Positions 14,315-15,327 of a stretch of DNA of 15,327 bases are shown in pieces. Location: contig JACTVF010000022.1 in assembly GCA_019695435.1 (NCBI GenBank), positions 1 through 15,327 on the forward strand, read 5' to 3'. The translations under genes were made by a program, and so were the position numbers. Each line of letters begins with the position of its first letter. The stretch's first letter is position 1. Origin of the DNA: Methanoregulaceae archaeon. Its GTDB lineage: Archaea; Halobacteriota; Methanomicrobia; Methanomicrobiales; Methanospirillaceae. The notes beneath the pieces were generated by a model. The model saw only the letters and a list, made by a program, of their open reading frames with translations. It was not told the DNA's origin and did no database searches.

Positions 14315-15199
14315 ATGGAAATCAACGGCGTAACAATCGACAACACCTATGCAGAGGCATTCCCGACCTGGGTCTGCCGGGTGATCATTACTGCAGTGAC
14401 GAAGGACTGGGCACTCAAGGCAGCCACCGAGGCAACCGGGTTTGCGACCTCTGCGATCGGATGCCCGTGCGAAGCTGGTATCGAGACTGTCCTTTCCGGC
14501 AACGAGACCCCGGACGGAAGGCCGGGTGTAGCCATCCTGATCTGCGCAAGCAAGAAGAAACTCAAAGAGCAGGTTGTGGAACGGCTTGCCGAGTGCGTTC
14601 TGACTGCACCGACAACGGCGGTCTTTAACGGCATCACCGATGCAGAAGAGAAGATTCCGGTCAAACTGCACTTCTTCGGTGACGGGTACGAGTACCAGAA
14701 GGAAGTCGGCGGCCGGAAGTGCTGGGTGATCCCCATTATGAATGGTGAGTACATCGGAGAAGAGGAGTTCGGCATTGTCAAGGGAGTCGCCGGCGGCAAC
14801 TTCTTTATCATGGGTGAGAATCAGATGGCCGCCCTGATGGGCGCCCAGGCTGCATCTGACGCGATTGCGGGAGTAAAAGGGGTTATCACGAGTTTCCCGG
14901 GCGGTATCGTGGCGAGCGGTTCCAAGGTCGGCAGCCTGAAGTACAAGTTTATGACTGCATCGACGAATGAAAAATACTGCCCGACGCTCCGCGAGAAAGT
15001 GGCAGACAGCAAGGTTCCTGCCGGCATCAAGGCGGTCTACGAGATTGTCATCGACGGTGTTGATGAGAAGTGTGTGGCCGCGGCAATGGGTGCCGGTATC
15101 CGGGCTGCCGTGCATGTACCGGGCGTGAAGTTTATCTCGGCCGGTAACTTCGGTGGTAGTCTGGGACCCTTCAAACTTGAACTTGAGAAGGTTCTCTAA
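14315..15199 (+). CDS. ftr: Formylmethanofuran:tetrahydromethanopterin formyltransferase
   Basis: The 294-residue protein catalyses transfer of the formyl group from formylmethanofuran to tetrahydromethanopterin, the second step of CO2 reduction to methane. It opens MEINGVTIDNTYAEAFPTWVCRVIITA and contains TGFATSAIGCPCEAGIE (41-57), DGRPGVAILICA (67-78), LHFFGDGYEYQKEVGGRKCWVIPIM, and the C-terminal GVKFISAGNFGGSLGPFKLEL. All are hallmarks of Ftr, and the length is normal (about 297). The start is ATG 14315, with GGAGG (14300-14304) 10 bases upstream. A closer ATG at 14308 is out of frame and ends after eight codons across the true start. The gene is divergent from the hdr operon, with a 289-base AT-rich spacer. 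Confidence 0.98.
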   Translation: MEINGVTIDNTYAEAFPTWVCRVIITAVTKDWALKAATEATGFATSAIGCPCEAGIETVLSGNETPDGRPGVAILICASKKKLKEQVVERLAECVLTAPTTAVFNGITDAEEKIPVKLHFFGDGYEYQKEVGGRKCWVIPIMNGEYIGEEEFGIVKGVAGGNFFIMGENQMAALMGAQAASDAIAGVKGVITSFPGGIVASGSKVGSLKYKFMTASTNEKYCPTLREKVADSKVPAGIKAVYEIVIDGVDEKCVAAAMGAGIRAAVHVPGVKFISAGNFGGSLGPFKLELEKVL

Positions 15200-15204
15200 A
15201 TCTC

Positions 15205-15235
15205 TTTTTGGTGATTATGTAACATCCACCAAAAA
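15205..15235 (+). terminator. Hairpin terminator of ftr
   Basis: TTTTTGGTG (15205-15213) pairs perfectly with CACCAAAAA (15227-15235) across a 13-base loop, 5 bases past the ftr stop. The leading T-run may itself act as an archaeal terminator. Confidence 0.6.
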
Positions 15236-15267
15236 TCAGATCTGAATTAAATTTGAAATTATATAAC

Positions 15268-15308
15268 CGCTCTTGGGGGGCTTTGCCCCCCGCCGCTCGG
15301 GCATCCCC
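15268..15308 (+). repeat. GC-rich hairpin repeat, copy B (3' of ftr)
   Basis: CGCTCTTGGGGGGC, a TTT loop and GCCCCCC form a perfect 7-bp hairpin (15275-15281 with 15285-15291). CGCCGC, two variable bases and GGGCATCCCC follow. The flanks match copy A at 793-848 in inverted orientation. It lies 68 bases behind the ftr stop. Confidence 0.6.
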
Positions 15309-15327
15309 ACTTGCGATAGTGCTGTAT

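Noticed and set aside
14308..14334. Eight-codon upstream ORF (ATG 14308) overlapping the ftr start
   Set aside because: It is only 3 bases from the GGAGG, which is too close for good initiation. Most likely a chance ATG rather than a regulatory leader peptide.
14279..15115. 278-codon open frame on the minus strand, antisense to ftr
   Set aside because: It mirrors GC-rich third positions of ftr, has no recognisable domain or ribosome binding site, and ftr is unmistakable on the other strand.
1..15327. tRNA, rRNA, CRISPR arrays, transposases or attachment sites
   Set aside because: I looked on both strands and saw no cloverleaf, rRNA signature, regular repeat-spacer array or transposase-like protein.

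Overview
The window comes from a hydrogenotrophic or formate-using methanogenic archaeon, most likely of the order Methanomicrobiales (Methanoregula, Methanospirillum or a relative). The evidence is a complete mcrBDCGA operon, a heterodisulfide reductase operon with mvhD, an eight-cluster polyferredoxin of the FwdF/FmdF type and a divergent ftr gene. The genes are GC-rich. The promoter regions are strikingly AT-rich and carry archaeal TATA-like boxes and poly-T terminators. The order-level placement rests on remembered protein similarity and gene arrangement, not on a search.

Layout. 1-515: the 3' end of a VOC-fold (glyoxalase-like) gene, then a possible 46-codon Ala/Lys-rich peptide gene with a poly-T terminator. 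516-894: non-coding, holding two GC-rich hairpin elements, one of which recurs at the far end of the window. 895-2965, minus strand: a radical SAM/SPASM enzyme and a DUF169 protein, each with its own promoter. 3007-3233: tandem terminators behind mcrA and the DUF169 promoter with a perfect 14-bp palindrome. 3234-8133, minus strand: mcrB-mcrD-mcrC-mcrG-mcrA, tightly spaced. 8134-8519: the AT-rich mcr promoter and the terminators of the next operon. 8520-14025, minus strand: small ferredoxin, polyferredoxin, hdrC, hdrB, hdrA, mvhD, nearly without gaps. 14026-14314: AT-rich divergent promoter region with two dyads. 14315-15199, plus strand: ftr. The window ends with a hairpin and the second copy of the GC-rich repeat.

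How the genes work together. Ftr moves the formyl group between formylmethanofuran and tetrahydromethanopterin, just after CO2 is fixed onto methanofuran. McrABG makes methane and the CoM-S-S-CoB heterodisulfide in the last step, with McrC and McrD as accessory proteins. HdrABC-MvhD reduces the heterodisulfide by flavin-based electron bifurcation and supplies low-potential electrons. The FwdF-like polyferredoxin can carry those electrons to formylmethanofuran dehydrogenase. The window therefore encodes the electron loop that couples the last step of methanogenesis to the first, in two adjacent same-strand operons plus a divergent gene.

The core genes are well-known families. The parts worth a second look are the regulatory dyads at the four promoters, the 3'-end GC-rich repeat pair, the nested hairpin element, the Lys-rich tail on HdrA, the single-cluster ferredoxin, the small Ala/Lys-rich ORF, and the uncharacterised radical SAM/SPASM enzyme next to mcr.
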